Made by a program: the position numbers and the translations under genes. A stretch of 64,000 bases of DNA, from NCBI RefSeq assembly GCF_029962835.1, contig NC_080591.1:45825501-45889500 (forward strand). Reading direction: 5' to 3'. Source of the stretch: Magnolia sinica (taxonomy: Eukaryota > Streptophyta > Magnoliopsida > Magnoliales > Magnoliaceae). Positions 36,603 to 48,760 of the stretch are shown here, one piece after another. Under the pieces are notes generated by a model that had not been told where the DNA came from, made no database searches, and worked only from the letters and a program-made list of their open reading frames with translations. Position 1 is the stretch's first letter, and each line of letters starts with the position of its first letter.

Positions 36603-38303
36603 TGTTGAGGGTCAAATATTGCATATTATCCCTCAATTATATCTTGGTTTTATGAATATGATACTGATTAATGTCCGATTTTACTCATGTTTGTGTTGCA
36701 AGGTGAATTTAAGAGCTTAGATTGGAAAAGGTGCCAAAAGCAAGGATTTAATACTCAAAGATCACCAAGGCAAAGAATGGATCTTAGGAGAAAAAGATTG
36801 AAGATTTCAAGGTCCCAAGATTCATGGAAACTAAGTAGAGAAGGAACGAAGTCGAAAGAACAAGTGCAGAATCACATTGACTGTGTCATCGATTACTGTT
36901 CGATGACATCGAAGCTTTGCTCGATGACATCAAAGCTAGTTTGATGACATCAAACTTTCTATGGATTTTTGGCAAAACTTGCTGGACACATTGGGCACAA
37001 TGTTTGATTACCCGAAATACTCCTAGATGATATCGAAGACCTGCTCGATGACATCGAAGGCCTCTTCGATGGCATCAAATTTATTAAAGAAATTGAAATA
37101 ACTCGCTGGACTGTTTTGGACGCATTATCGATTTCTTGAACAACACTCGATGACATCGAAGACATCCTTGATGACATCAAAGGTAGATTCGATGACATAA
37201 AAAGTTACGCAGCACGAAAAAAGCATGTATAAAAGTCACTTTTGATGACATCGAAGGCAGTTCGATGTCATCAAACGATTTGCACAGAGTTACAAGAACT
37301 ACGTAAATTTGAGGCAGTTTGATGTCATCGAACGATTTGCACAGAGTTACAAGAACTGCATAAATTTGAGGCAGTTTTTAGATTTTTCCATATCAGTGCG
37401 AAAGGGGGTGTTGCACAAATATAAATAGAAGTCCCCAAGGTATCCCTAGGCATCTATCTAAGGTTTGGAGGAGCGAAGCACAAGGGCAGAGAGCCGTCGC
37501 CAAGCGTTTTTCTTCTTTCTTCCTTAGTTTTTCATGTTTCTTCTAGGGTTTTAGATCTAATCATGGTTATGGTTGGCTAAACCTCTTAAATAGGGCTAAG
37601 AGGTGAAACTTGTAGCGTGATGGGATGTTTCTAATGCTTTGATTCATGTTTATGTTGAACTCTCTTTGATTCTAGTTTGATATTTAAGGAATACTTTCAG
37701 TTTTTAATGGTTTGTTGTGACTCGAATTACAATAGATTTGTAATAGCTTTAAGTATTTCCTTTTCATGCTTTGAGATTGTGAAGTTAGGAAATCCTATTG
37801 TTCACCATCGTCCCTTGGGCATGGTTGGATGATGGAATCCCTTATAACCTTCACAATTCTCCTATGTTTGATTTTGGGATCAGTATATCCTGTTGTTTGC
37901 CATTGTTTCCTGGGCATGGCTAGGTGATGGAATCACTTCCAGTCCTCACAACTCTCATCCATTGAGAATTAGGTCAATGAAAGTTCAAATTTGATCTTAA
38001 TAGCTATATTTTCTAACTAGATAAGATAGGACTCCGATTTTAATTGTCCTTGAATCAAGCATAGTATTTCCCTAATTGCTACAAGTGGATCCTTGGAAAC
38101 CCTAGTTCCCACCTTTGAATTCTTAAGTTTCTAATTAAACACTTCATAATTACTCCCTTTAAATTCAAATTTAGATTTACATCTTCTTCTAGTTCTACTT
38201 CTAGTTACTTTCAGAATACACACGAGATTAGTCCCAGTGGATTCAACCTCGGTCTCACCTAGATTATTACTACATCGCGACCCTACACTTGGGGTTGTGA
38301 ACA
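36603..38303 (+). mobile_element. 3' LTR of Athila #2
   Basis: It runs from TGTTGAGGGTC to TTGTGAACA, 1701 bp, and is homologous to the 5' LTR. It differs by scattered substitutions, by small indels, and by a 57-bp tandem duplication at 37257-37370 that carries one extra palindromic motif. The TATA box is at 37420-37427. Confidence 0.92.
37257..37370. repeat. 57-bp tandem duplication in the 3' LTR U3
   Basis: Two 57-bp units (37257-37313 and 37314-37370) both start GCAGTT(C/T)GATGTCATC and end AAATTTGAG. The 5' LTR has a single unit at about 28578-28635. Confidence 0.9.
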
Positions 38304-39194
38304 TATCTAGTGGTTTTAAATTAGGTTAACCATAAACCTTTGCAACCTACATAATGTTAACTAAGGTGCCTACACAAAACAACCTTAGGTGCCTACATAT
38401 GCAACTCACTATGCCTACACAAAGCAAGTATATGCCTACATAAGGCAATGCCTACACAAGGGAAACTCACTTGCCTAAAGAAGGCAAACACACTTGCCTA
38501 CATAAGGCAATGCATTCTACATAAGGACACACACAACATATTCTCCATCAAAGGCCTACAAAAGCTCTTGGTGAGTTTGTATAATCAAACTCTGAAACCT
38601 TATCCTACACAAGGAAGGGGTTCAAACATAATGGACTCTAGGTACTTACTTAAAAGTGAGTGAGCCCCGTTTCAGCACATACTGAAGATGATCTTCCTTA
38701 TTGATGAAGAGTCTTCAGCTCCCTTGATCTGCAACAGCAGTAGATGCTCTAATAAAAGTCGTTGGGTGTTGGGTCAAGGTATTTTGGTTAATCTTATCTA
38801 TTGAATATTGGCCTTTGAGTTTGGATGAGATTCCCAAAAGTTAGGCATTCACAGGATTCCATCTTAATGATTTGTAAAAAATGAGCTACTAGAAGATCCT
38901 TAAATGCTCATTCTACAATCCAAGCTATTGATTTTCCAATGATTGCATTTAAGATAGGGTTGAAGGATGAACTTCCATGAGAACAGGGATTTAAGATGGT
39001 ATATGGTATTCTTATAGCAATAACTCTCTCAAATCTCTCTTTTTTCTCACTAAAGAACCAAGAAAACAAGTCCTTAAATTTATAAGAAGAAATCCCAAGG
39101 GAAAAATGGGCAGATTTTTATCAAGATTCGATGTCATCGAATCCCTGCACTAAGATTTTCATATAAGTATAGTTCCGCTCATGTCATCGAATTG
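38304..39194 (-). mobile_element. Copia LTR piece 2 (R/U3 side)
   Basis: This is the continuation of 27462-27905 beyond the Athila #2 insertion. GCCTACA(T/C)AAGGCAA words recur about nine times at 38370-38520. On the minus strand TATAAATT lies at 39084-39077, and upstream of it is the perfect inverted repeat GATTCGATGTCATCGAATC (39125-39143). It is cut at 39194 by Athila #3, so its start is not seen. Confidence 0.65.
39125..39143. promoter_or_regulatory. Perfect 9-bp inverted repeat upstream of the copia LTR TATA box
   Basis: GATTCGATG and CATCGAATC flank a single T. A second partial copy, CATGTCATCGAATTG, lies at 39180-39194. The core GATGTCATCGAA is the same motif that fills the Athila #2 U3. 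Confidence 0.75.
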
Positions 39195-41415
39195 TGTTGA
39201 GTGTGAAATATTGCATATTTTCCCCATTTATGCCTTGGTTTTATAAACATGATAGTACTTAATTGATCTAATTATGCATGTTTTCATGTGCGAGGTAATT
39301 TCGAGAGCTTAAGGTGAAATTGTTGCTAAAAGGAAGATTTATACTCAAAAGATTACTAAATGAAGATTTGGAGATTTGGAAGTCATTAATGGAGAATTCA
39401 CATGTTAAAGATCCAAGGAAACTAAGGAATAAAGAGAATTGAAGATTTGAAGTGAAGAAAAGGAATTCTGAAAATTGGTAAAAAAAAATATACTGGAATT
39501 TTGAGTCTAAAAAGAGAAAGTCCTAACACAGACCTTCGGTCCCATCGAAGTTCAATTTCAGTTCGATTGAAATCGTGCAGAATTGTCCAGCGAGAAAGTG
39601 AGATTTTTAGCCTTAATTCGGTCTAACCGAAGCGTAACTTTTTACGTAAGATTGAGGCGGTTTCAAAGTCGGTTCAAGCAAACCTTATAAATATGTGTCT
39701 TTTATTTGTTTCTAAGCATGAATTAGGGTTGGAAGAGTGGAGCAAAGTGTTGGAGAACTTCAAGGAGTCCTTCCTTCTTCCCTAATCTTCTTCTTCTAGT
39801 TAGTTTTTATGTTTTCTTAAGAGTTTTTGTTTCAATCATGTCTTTGGTTGGCTAAGCCTCTTAGTTAGAGTTAAGAGATGAATCTTGTAGTTTGTTTAGA
39901 TGATAATCTTACTTTGATTCACGTTTATATTAAACTTCTATTGATTTATAGTTTGAACGAAGGAATATTTTCAGCTTTCTGTAGTTTATTGTGACTTCAA
40001 TTACAGTAGATGCTTGGAAAGCTTTTGATATCTTCTTATCTTGTTTCGTAATTGTGAGATCTGTAAACTTCCGATCCACCATTATCTCCTAGGCATGGTG
40101 GATCGTTAAATTCCCTATGATCATCATAATGGTGCTTCATATGGGAACTAATTTAATGAAAAGTTCATATTATGGTTTAACTGCTCTATCATCCAATTGG
40201 ATAGGATAAGACTCCGATTCCAGTTGTGTTTATTGAATCAAGTGAGGTAGCATCTTAATAATTATAAGTGCATCCTTGGTGCTCTAATTTCCTTTTTATT
40301 ATTGATAATTCTTTTACAATTAATCTCTCTTATTCTAGATTCTACTCTAGATCTTATTCTCATTCTAGTTCTAATTATATTCAGAATACGTACAAGTTAA
40401 GTCCATATGGATTCAACCTCGGTCTCACTAATTATTACTATAGCGTGACCTTGCACTTGGGGTTGTGAACAATTTTTTGGTGCAGTTGGTGAGGACTTCA
40501 GCTACATTTTTTTAGATTGATCATTATTAGAATTAGGATATGATTAGGGTTAACTTTTGCTATTAGGATTTTCTGAATTTATTTTTAGAAACTAAGATTG
40601 TTTTCTGTTTTGTAGAAATCTAACATAGCAACTCCAATCTGGTAACTTCTTTCCAACTTTTTTTTCCAGATTTCTTATTTCTATAGTTTTCTTTTTCTTA
40701 AGTTTTTATTTAAAACTTGAGGGTTGTGAGTGTTTCATGCCCAAGTGGGTCCGTGACAACATTCGACGTCTCTTAAGTAAAGGAGGATTAGTCGAAGGGC
40801 TATATATTCATCAACAGATTACACACTACTTGAGATCCTCTGAGTTAATTGAAGTAATGATTGCAATTCAACCTCAAAATCCAATTAAGGAAGTTCAAGA
40901 TGAGAATAAGGTGCATCATGCTTCCCCACCTCGTACTTTATGAGATTACTTACAACCGACGAGATTGAGTACACCTTCCTACATAGTGTTTCCACTTAAT
41001 GTAGGAAAAGTAGATTTTAAACCGGGAGTGATACAACTCCTTAAATTTCATGGACTAGACTCTAAAAGTCCATACTTACACATTAAAGATTTTGATGAGA
41101 TAGTCAACACATTACACTTTCCAAACATGTCTGAAGACATAGTAAGACTAAAGTTGTTTCCCTTCTCATTGAAGGAGAAGGCTAAGTCATAGCTACACTC
41201 CTTAAAGCCACGATATACCGGCAAATGGGCTAAGATGACCCGAGAATTCCTTAAAAAGTTCTTCTTGTTTAATAAAACAAACACTTTAAGAAAGGCAATC
41301 ATGAACTTTACCCAAAAAGCGGAAGAAACCTTCTTCCAATGCTGGGAGAGGTTTAAGGACCTCACGAATTCATGTCTACATCATGGCTATGAATCTGGCG
41401 GGTAATAAGTGTTTC
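39195..41415 (+). mobile_element. Athila-type element #3, truncated (5' LTR, PBS, leader, gag part)
   Basis: The LTR runs from TGTTGAGTGTGAAATATTGC (39195) to TTGTGAACA (40471), 1277 bp. The PBS-like TGGTGCAGTTGGTGAGGA is at 40478-40495, followed by a leader with TTTTTAGAAACT words and part of gag. Homology stops at about 41415, and no pol is present. The LTR has TATAAATA at 39686-39693 and upstream inverted pairs such as TTCGGTCTAACCGAA (about 39618-39632). Confidence 0.85.
40737..41415 (+). pseudogene. gag: Athila #3 gag, N-terminal two thirds
   Basis: The start MPKWVRDNIRRLLSKGGLVE at 40737 gives 68 codons to a stop. A second stretch (40965-41192) has DFKPGVIQLLKFHGLDSKSP and LKLFPFSLKEKAKS, then a stop where other copies have Trp. 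The reading continues as TGKWAKMTREFLKKFF and FFQCWERFKDL. The zinc knuckle is missing because the element is cut just after this. It is clearly the same gag family as the other two Athila copies. Confidence 0.85.
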
Positions 41416-41593
41416 GATAAGAAATGATTGTATTTGATCTGAGGAATTATCTTATTCAATAATAATAATGAAAGAACAAGAGAACAATCATCGTGAAGTA
41501 TTTTATTCATTCTAAATTCATTTACATCCTCACATTTTCCTTGATTCTAAAAATAAAGTGAATACTATAGAATACAAGAATCAGATATGTTCA
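41416..41593. other. Unassigned AT-rich stretch
   Basis: About 180 bp lie between the end of Athila homology and the start of the next LTR. I see no motif, PPT or reading frame. It may be the decayed remainder of either neighbour. Confidence 0.4.
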
Positions 41594-42479
41594 TGTAAGG
41601 CTCGTATCATAGTCCATACCATTCCTTAGACTTCCATGATCCTCCCCATCGAATTTCGGCAATCCGTGACCTATAGTCGGCATTTGTGCACAACCCTAAG
41701 TCACATCCCGTAGATCTGAGTCGACTCAACTCGAAACCTATACCATAATGATCGCGTCGTCGCTTCGTCTCGTGCGCCAATGCGATAGCCAGGTTAGGAG
41801 TTGTGGGCCCGCATTTATTTCGAAGAAACATCGCACATTGCAAATCCTGAGAGAATCTCTACCTAAACATCACATCAATCAATCAAGTACTAGTCAAGTA
41901 CACAACCCATCACTCCACCCATCACACCCATCCCTCTTTTACACAAGCCATCCCTAAAGTCAACTCTCTCTTACACACCCATACCTCTCATATCATCTCT
42001 CCTTACACAACACCATCCCTCTCTCCCATCCATCACTCCATCCCATCTCATTCTCTACCATTTCCAAGCAACTGAGAGAGAAAAAGACTAAGGAGAGAAA
42101 AGAGAACCCAAGATCAAGGCCCACTTTCCTACCCCCACATCTCACAATCCAACCATTCAATCTTCATTATCCTCTATCAAAGAAGGAGCTTAGGAGCCAA
42201 GGATTCCAAGGAGCTAAAGAAGAGGACCATAGGTGGGTGATTTTAGGATTAGATATGGTTTTTATTCATGAGACGAGTGGGGCCTACCGGTTGATGGTAG
42301 AGATCCCATTTGGACCCTAGGTGTGGCAAATGGCCCACCATGATGCATATGTACAATCCATGATGGGGCCATTCTCCATGGGCCCCACCATGATGTTTAT
42401 TTGATAGCCATCATGTAAAGGGTCATCTAGACCCTTGATTTCTGGTGGGTCCATCATTCGTTTTCCTCTCTCTCTCCCC

Positions 42480-42516
<37 letters not shown>

Positions 42517-43663
42517 TCTCTCTCCCTCTCTCTTTTTCCTGATGGATGGCCCACTTCGATGTATGAATGTGATCCATGCTGTCCCATTAGTGGGACGTTC
42601 TAACTTCCAAAATCGGGACCCACCCTTGCTGCCCATTTTTAGGCCAGACTGGACGGAGAGATAACACAAAGATTAGCTTGATTAGATCTGGTGGGCCACG
42701 TATACATGGGACCCACCTGCTGCATGTCTCATCCTCACCGTCCAGCAAGTCTGTACGGTGGAAAAATACAAATATCACCTTGATTCAAAGCTGGTGTGGC
42801 CATACACGTGGACCCCACCCTAATAACGATGGGAAAATACAAATATCAGCTTGTCTGAAGTAGGTGGGCCACACGTGTAGACCCACCTGACGTATGCATT
42901 TCATCCATACCATCCATCGTCCCTGGACTGTGGAGCTTGCGTTGATGTATGTGTTGTATCCACTGTCCAGCAGCTAGACGGTGGTACACACCTTGATGTA
43001 TATGTTTCATATCCACACTGTCCAGCATTTTACATCCATGCCATCCGACCGTCCATCTCAGGACGTGGACCCCACCATGATTTATTTATTATATCTACAC
43101 TGTCCAGTTTGCTGGATGGTGGGGATCCCACTTGATGTTTGTGTTTTATTCACACCGTCTATCTTTTTCATCCACACCATCCATTTATTTCATCCACACC
43201 ATCCATCTATTTCATCCACACCGTTTATCTGTTTTACCTGCATCATCCACTGTGTGGACCCCATGTTATGTATGGGTTTTATCTACACAGTCCACCTCTG
43301 GACGGTGGGAATCCCACTGATATATGTGTTGCATCCACCATCCAGTGTAGGGACGGTGGACCCACTAGTTATATAACATCAGCAAGTTCTGTGGGTCTGA
43401 TCATGAGGTATGTGTTTCATCCTAACTGTCCATCTATGTGGGGACTCCACCGTGATATATGAGTTTTATCCTCTCCATCCATCTGATGGTGGACCCCACC
43501 ATGATAGATGTGTTTTATTAACACCGTCCGTCCATTTAGATGTGTGAGGCCCGCTGATGTATGTGTTTTAGCTTCACCATCTAGATGGGAAGGTGGGCCC
43601 ACCATGATATGTGTTATATCCTCACCGTCCAATGCACGGGATGGTGGGATCCACCGTGCTATA
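41594..43663 (+). mobile_element. Tekay-type LTR, plus orientation, interrupted (same family as LTR-A/B/C)
   Basis: It starts TGTAAGGCTCGTATC and shares, in opposite orientation, the landmarks of LTR-A: the GATGGGGCCATTCTCCATGG word, the CT tract (42465-42536) and many ATGATGTATGTGTTTTATCC words with CACCGTCCA. It has no minisatellite of the 34-bp type. It is interrupted at 43663 by a SIRE-type element, so its end and any internal region lie outside the window or are lost. Confidence 0.78.
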
Positions 43664-45484
43664 TGTAAGTGTTATGTTGTAAATCTAGCACCCAATATTG
43701 TCAATTTTTTTTGTGCTAAAACACTTCAGAATATTTGACTTGTTTTGATAGATGGAATGTTCACCTTCAAGTTCAAATAGATGGAAAGTTCACCTTCATT
43801 TGAAGATGAGCTTCATGTTATTTACATCGACATTTAGTGTGCTACTATTATGCATGTTCAACTATAAAAACAAGTTGAAGCTCACCAAGTCCAAGTACTC
43901 AAGTCCAAGTGCCCTATCTCAAGCTCAAGTTCTAGTGCATCACATGCTCAAGCTTAAGTTCAACTTCAAGCTCAAGTTCAAGCTCAAATACATTTGATCA
44001 AGCTTAAGTCTCAAGTCACAAGTTCGAGACACAAGTTCGAGTATATAAGGTCAAGCTTCATGTGCTTCACAGTGACCTATCTACCGAAGTAACCAATGTT
44101 TCAATTTCAATACTCACATTTGAGGTATATATGACCCTAGAAAGACCTTAGGATAAGGTCATTAAAATTACATGTTTAATTTGGATCATAATACTTATTT
44201 TAGGCTTTGCTTCGACTAGTCCTGGTCAGTGTTCGACTAGTTCAGGCACTGGCTCGACCAGTCTAGAATTTTACTCTAAAAATTAGATAAGGTTGTTTTG
44301 TCTTCAACTAGTCGAGTTCCCTGCTCGATCGGTCATGGAGACCTACTCGACTCGAACTCCAGCAGCGCTAATTTAATTCACTTGACCAGTCGAGCTAGCC
44401 ACTCGACCAGTCGAGGGTCTGTTTTATTCGATCATGCCAGAAAAATTGAAAATTGGCTCTGCGAGGACCAGTCGAGCTGAACCCTTGACCAGTTAAGGGA
44501 ATCAAATTGCAGCCTATAAATTGAGGACATTTCTCAAATTTTTTCATTCATTCAAAGCCAATTCAAGCAACCACTCTGAGAGATTAGTCCCCACTATTGT
44601 GAAGCTATTATGAGGTATTTATAAATCATTCTAATAGCATTTTGGTTTCTTAATTTCTTGATCTCTTGATTCCATTTTACTTAATATAAAGGGGATTTTA
44701 CTTTAACCCTTTGTGAGATCTAAGAAATTGAATCCAAGTACCCTAAGGTTGGATTTAATTTAAAATTCATCTAGACCTAAAACCCTTTCTTCTGCGAGAT
44801 TGGACATTGAACATCTTCATCTACAAGAGGCAGTTCTACCGGCTACATCAAAAATCATTCTTCAGATAAGTATTAATTTGATTATCTATATTGTGGTTTG
44901 AGAGATTCAGATAGAAAAATCTCTTTTTGTGGTTTTGACTGAGATCAGCTAGGAAAATCTCAGTGCGAGGGTTTTTTTGATTGTGTAAGCCCATTGAAAA
45001 ACACATCTGTAAAGGTTAGAAGGTGAACCTTGGAAAACCTTCTTTCTTAGTGAAAGCTGATATCCCATGGGTTGTGGATATTAGGAGTGGAGTAGGGTGG
45101 TTATTTAAGAACAGTTGATGTACACCCAAACCACTATAATTCGTGGTGTTCTGGTGGATGATTGTATCTGGTTATGTGTGTGAATGCTTGTATCCATTTT
45201 ATGCAATTGTGGTGATTGTTGTAATAGCCAGATTTATTTCCTTTACCTTTGTATCAGTTTGAGTTTTTAATACTTACCAATGTTCTAGAAATCAAGTTGT
45301 CCTACCATAAGCCATTAGTTTTTGGTGTAAGGTTGTCCTTAGAACAACGTTTGTATCAACCTCTCAATACTTGTGCATTTAAGGTTATTTTAGATTTCTG
45401 CTATCTGAATTATCTTTCCACATTTATTTTTTATTTGGTATAGTCCTATTCACCCCCTCTAAGACTTGGGGCTCACCCTTTTCA
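43664..45484 (+). mobile_element. 5' LTR of SIRE #1
   Basis: It runs from TGTAAGTGTTATG to CCTTTTCA, 1821 bp. U3 has CAAGCTCAAGTTC repeats (43900-44040), then a cluster of TCGACCAGTCGA-type palindromes (44205-44500). TATAAATT is at 44515-44522. The U5 side has CACCCCCTCTAAGAC near its end. Confidence 0.9.
44205..44500. promoter_or_regulatory. Cluster of CTCGACCAGTCGAG-type palindromes in the SIRE #1 U3
   Basis: About ten variants occur, such as TTCGACTAGTCC, CAACTAGTCGAG and the inverted pair CTCGAC-CA-GTCGAG at 44402-44415. They end about 15-40 bp before the TATA box. The 3' LTR repeats the cluster at 52895-53250. Confidence 0.8.
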
Positions 45485-45486
45485 AG

Positions 45487-45498
45487 TGGTATCAAAGC
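45487..45498 (+). other. Primer binding site of SIRE #1
   Basis: TGGTATCAAAGC lies two bases after the LTR. It is the initiator tRNA-Met site with one change (TGGTATCAGAGC in SIRE #2 at 62687). Confidence 0.88.
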
Positions 45499-45555
45499 CT
45501 AATAGCTCATTCCATTGGATTAATTTCCTGAGCTAAGTGATCTCAAGCTCCTAAT

Positions 45556-46930
45556 ATGTCAAAATTTGATAGGCTCTCTATCACTAGGCCACCACCTTTT
45601 GATGGCTCCAATTATGCTTATTGGAAAGCCAGGATAAGGATCTTTTTGAGGTCCATCGATGAGAGTGTGTGGCAAGCTACAGTGATTAGATGGACCCACC
45701 TATGTCTAAAGTTTTAGGCACCGATGGAACTAAGTCCGTTAAAGAAACACTGCATTATATGTTAACTACTCTTCAGAAAAATGAGAGCAGTGCTAATGCC
45801 AAAGCTTTAAATGCAATCACTTGTGCACTATCACCAAATGAGTTCAAAAGAATTATATCTTGTGATACCGCAAAACAAGCCTAGGATATCTTAGAAATGA
45901 CGCACGAGGGTACGACTATTGTCAAAAAGTCAAAACTTCAGATCCTCACCATTAGGTTTGAGGAAATATGTATGGAAGAAAGTGAATCATTCATGGACTT
46001 CTATACAAAATTGAATGACATAGTCAACTTAATATGGGGTCTTGGAGATAGCATCCTAGAAAGCAAAGCTTGCTCAAAGATACTGCGATCGCTTCCTGAG
46101 AGATTCAATTCCAAGGTGACAACCATTCAGGAACTGAGAGACAGATAATATGAGGGTGGAAGAGCTTTTTGGTTCTTTATAAACCTATAAGTTGAATTTC
46201 AAGGCTCTAAAAGGTAAGTCTATAGCCCTTAAATCATCTAAATGTATTTCTCAAGATAATAGTAATAATTCTGATTGTGAAAACTCAGAGGATGATATGG
46301 CCTTATTAGCCAAGAATTTTTATAAGATTTTAAAAGTAAAAAGAGAGTTGATTTTCAAAAACCCACTAAGAAGAAAATTAGAAAATTGGAAATCACTAAA
46401 AGACAGCCAATGCTTTAACTGCCATGAATACAGGTATCTGGCGAATAAGTGTCCAAAGAGGGACAAACCAAAGAAGAAAGGCATGTTGGCCACATGGGAT
46501 GAATCGTCCTGCTCTGTAGCCTCTTTTGAGTCGGATGATTTAGAACCCGAATCTACTAGTGAGGTCAAGGCCTTAATGACTCTAGCCTGAGTCACTTCCA
46601 CAGATAGTTGTGATACATCAGAATATGAAAATCTAAGGAGTGACCCTGAAAATGAAAACGATCTTCAGGATGCCTACAATGCCCTATACAGGGAAAGTTG
46701 TAAGATTGCTGTCAAACTTAAACTTCAAAAAGAAAAGTTTCTAAAATTAAAATAGGATTTTGAAAACTTAGTGTTAGAAAAGTCGCATATTTCTGATTGT
46801 TTTGAAAGAACTAATTGTGATTTAGATTTCAAAACATCTCAACTTGAAAACCTAAAATCAGAAAATGAGAAACTAAAAATGGAAGTCTCTTCCATCTTGA
46901 GTTTAAAGGATACTTGAAGGTATGCCCAGG
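45556..46930 (+). pseudogene. gag: SIRE #1 gag
   Basis: It starts MSKFDRLSITRPPPFDGSNY. Further pieces in other frames are NAKALNAITCALSPNEFKRI, EESESFMDFYTKLNDIVNLI and KILRSLPERFNSKVTTIQEL. The CCHC knuckle reads CFNCHEYRYLANKC, so the His position holds Tyr and zinc binding should be lost. A Lys-rich and acidic tail follows. There are at least three frameshifts and several stops. The same gag family starts SIRE #2 at 62758. Confidence 0.88.
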
Positions 46931-47725
46931 GAGACCCTAAACTAGAAAAATTACTAACCGGATCAAGAAAGTATGGAGATAGTTCAGGTCTGGGCTATGA
47001 TAAAAACATGCCTTTGAAAAATAAGATTATAACTCCTAAGTTTGTTAAAGGAGAGTCCTCCAACTCAAAAGGGAAAAGCTTAAATCAAAACAGTTTTAAA
47101 AATCCAAAAACTTTTCAAGCTACCAAACCTAATGTCAACTATATCAATTTTAGAAATCAGAATTATAACCCCTTAGCTGAGAAGATTGTGGTTTTACTTA
47201 AGGAGCTTCTGAAATCTAACTCGAATGTGAGAGTTAATAACAATTTCAAGCGAAAGAAAACCAACAATGCTCCAAAACCTAAAATGATAATGAAATGGGT
47301 CCCTAAGGTTACATGTCTGGTTGCCCACACCGCCTTCAAGGCTTCAAGTCAATCGAAGTAGTACCTAGACAGTGGTTACTCTAGAAACATGATAGGTGAC
47401 AGAGATTTGTTCACTAACTAACGGTTCAGTCACATTTGGTGACGGAAGCAACTGCAGAATAATTGGCCAAGCTACGATTAAACTTTTCAATCTTCCTCCT
47501 TTTAAAAATGTTTTATTCGTAGAAGGTCTCAAGCATAATCTTTTGAGTATTTCACAAATCTGTGATGATAAACATAGTGTCAAATTCACTAATCAAGGAT
47601 GTGAGATCTCTAATGAGAAAGGTTGTGTGATATTGAATGGTCAAAGAACATCTGAGAATGGCTATATTGTAAGTGATTCTAGCTCATCTAAATTATTGTG
47701 TTACATTGTCTAAACCAATGAGACA
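46931..47725 (+). pseudogene. pol: SIRE #1 gag-pol linker and aspartic protease
   Basis: The frame 47008-47361 is a basic, Asn/Lys-rich linker. The protease active-site region follows as YLDSGYSRNMIGDRDLFT at about 47362-47415, with the DSG catalytic triad kept. The body of the domain reads GSVTFGDGSNCRIIGQATIK, PPFKNVLFVEGLKHNLLSIS and CEISNEKGCVI (47396-47713). A stop and a frame change break it near 47360 and 47420. Confidence 0.85.
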
Positions 47726-48760
47726 GAATAATGGCATAAATGCCTTAGACATGTAAACTACCAGAATTTATATAGACTGAGCAAGGCCGATCTAATAAGA
47801 GGTCTACCCAAATTGAAGAAAATGGATAAAATTTATGAAGAATGTTAAATCGGGAAACAAACAAGGAGTTGTCACAAGAAAGTAAATTCCTTTGCCACAG
47901 CTAAACCCCTTGAACTCCTCCACATGGATCTTGTTGGACCAACTAGAACGGAGAGTCGAGGTGGAAAGAAATACTTTCTAGTAATTGTGGATGACTTTAC
48001 GAGATATACATGGTATCTTTCATGAGAGAAAAGTCTGAAACTCTCGATGAAGTGAAAAGGATACTTAAGTGTATCCAAACTGAAAAGGAAACGAATATCT
48101 CTAAAATCCAAAGTGACCATAGATCAGAGTTTGAGAAATGTAATTTTGGGAAGTTTTGTATTGATCACGAAATATCACATGATTTTTCTGCACCTAAGAC
48201 ACCTCAACAAAATGGGGTTGGTGAAAGGAAAAACTGTGTGCTTCAAGAAATGGCTAATGTTATGTTAAATAGCATGAAGTTACCTAAAAATCTATGGGCT
48301 AAAGCTGTGAACACTGCATGTTATATAATAAACCGTGTTTATATTAGAAAATCAAAGATAAAAACAGCATATGAACTGTGGTTTAACAAGAAGCCCATAG
48401 TTAAATACTTTTGAGTTTTTAGTAGTAAGTATTATATTTTGCGTGACCGCGAAAATTTAAGGAAGTTCGACATTAAAAGTGATGAAGGGATTTTCCTAGG
48501 GTATTCTCTAAATAGTTAAGTGTATCATGTTCTCAACAAGAGAACTAGTGTCATTCAGGAATTCATAAATTTAGTTATTGATGATCACCTGAATACACCA
48601 TCTACAAGTTCAGAAGATGATGAAATCAATATAATAGACAAACCTGACTCCTCATCTAGTCAAGTCAACACTGAACTTCAATCAGTTAAAGACCATCCTA
48701 TTGATCAAATACTAGGTAACCCTCTCACTGGTGTGCATACATGAAAATAATTAGAAAACA
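47726..48760 (+). pseudogene. pol: SIRE #1 integrase
   Basis: The N-terminal zinc finger reads WHKCLRHVNYQNLYRLSKAD, then IYEEC and a stop, so one of its two Cys is Tyr. The core has LDLVGPTRTESRGGKKY with the first Asp, IQSDHRSEFEKCNFGKF with the second, and TPQQNGVGERKN with the Glu. AYELWFNKKPIVKYF and IFLGYSLNS follow, each ended by a stop. The 3' part (48520-48744) is the Ser- and Asp-rich spacer before RT. Confidence 0.9.

Larger units (their letters stand above)
27906..38303 (+). mobile_element. Athila-type element #2, structurally complete, coding capacity lost
   Basis: It has LTRs at 27906-29571 and 36603-38303 with TG..CA ends, a PBS at 29578, then gag, protease, RT, RNase H and integrase, and about 1.1 kb of post-pol spacer. 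Flanking TATCA (27901-27905) and TATCT (38304-38308) look like a target duplication with one change. Every gene has stops or frameshifts. The host sequence is a copia LTR. No envelope-like frame is recognisable after integrase. Confidence 0.92.

Noticed and set aside
38448..38663. Short frame over the GCCTACATAAGGCAA repeats
   Set aside because: It is a repeat by-product inside the copia LTR; nothing supports coding.
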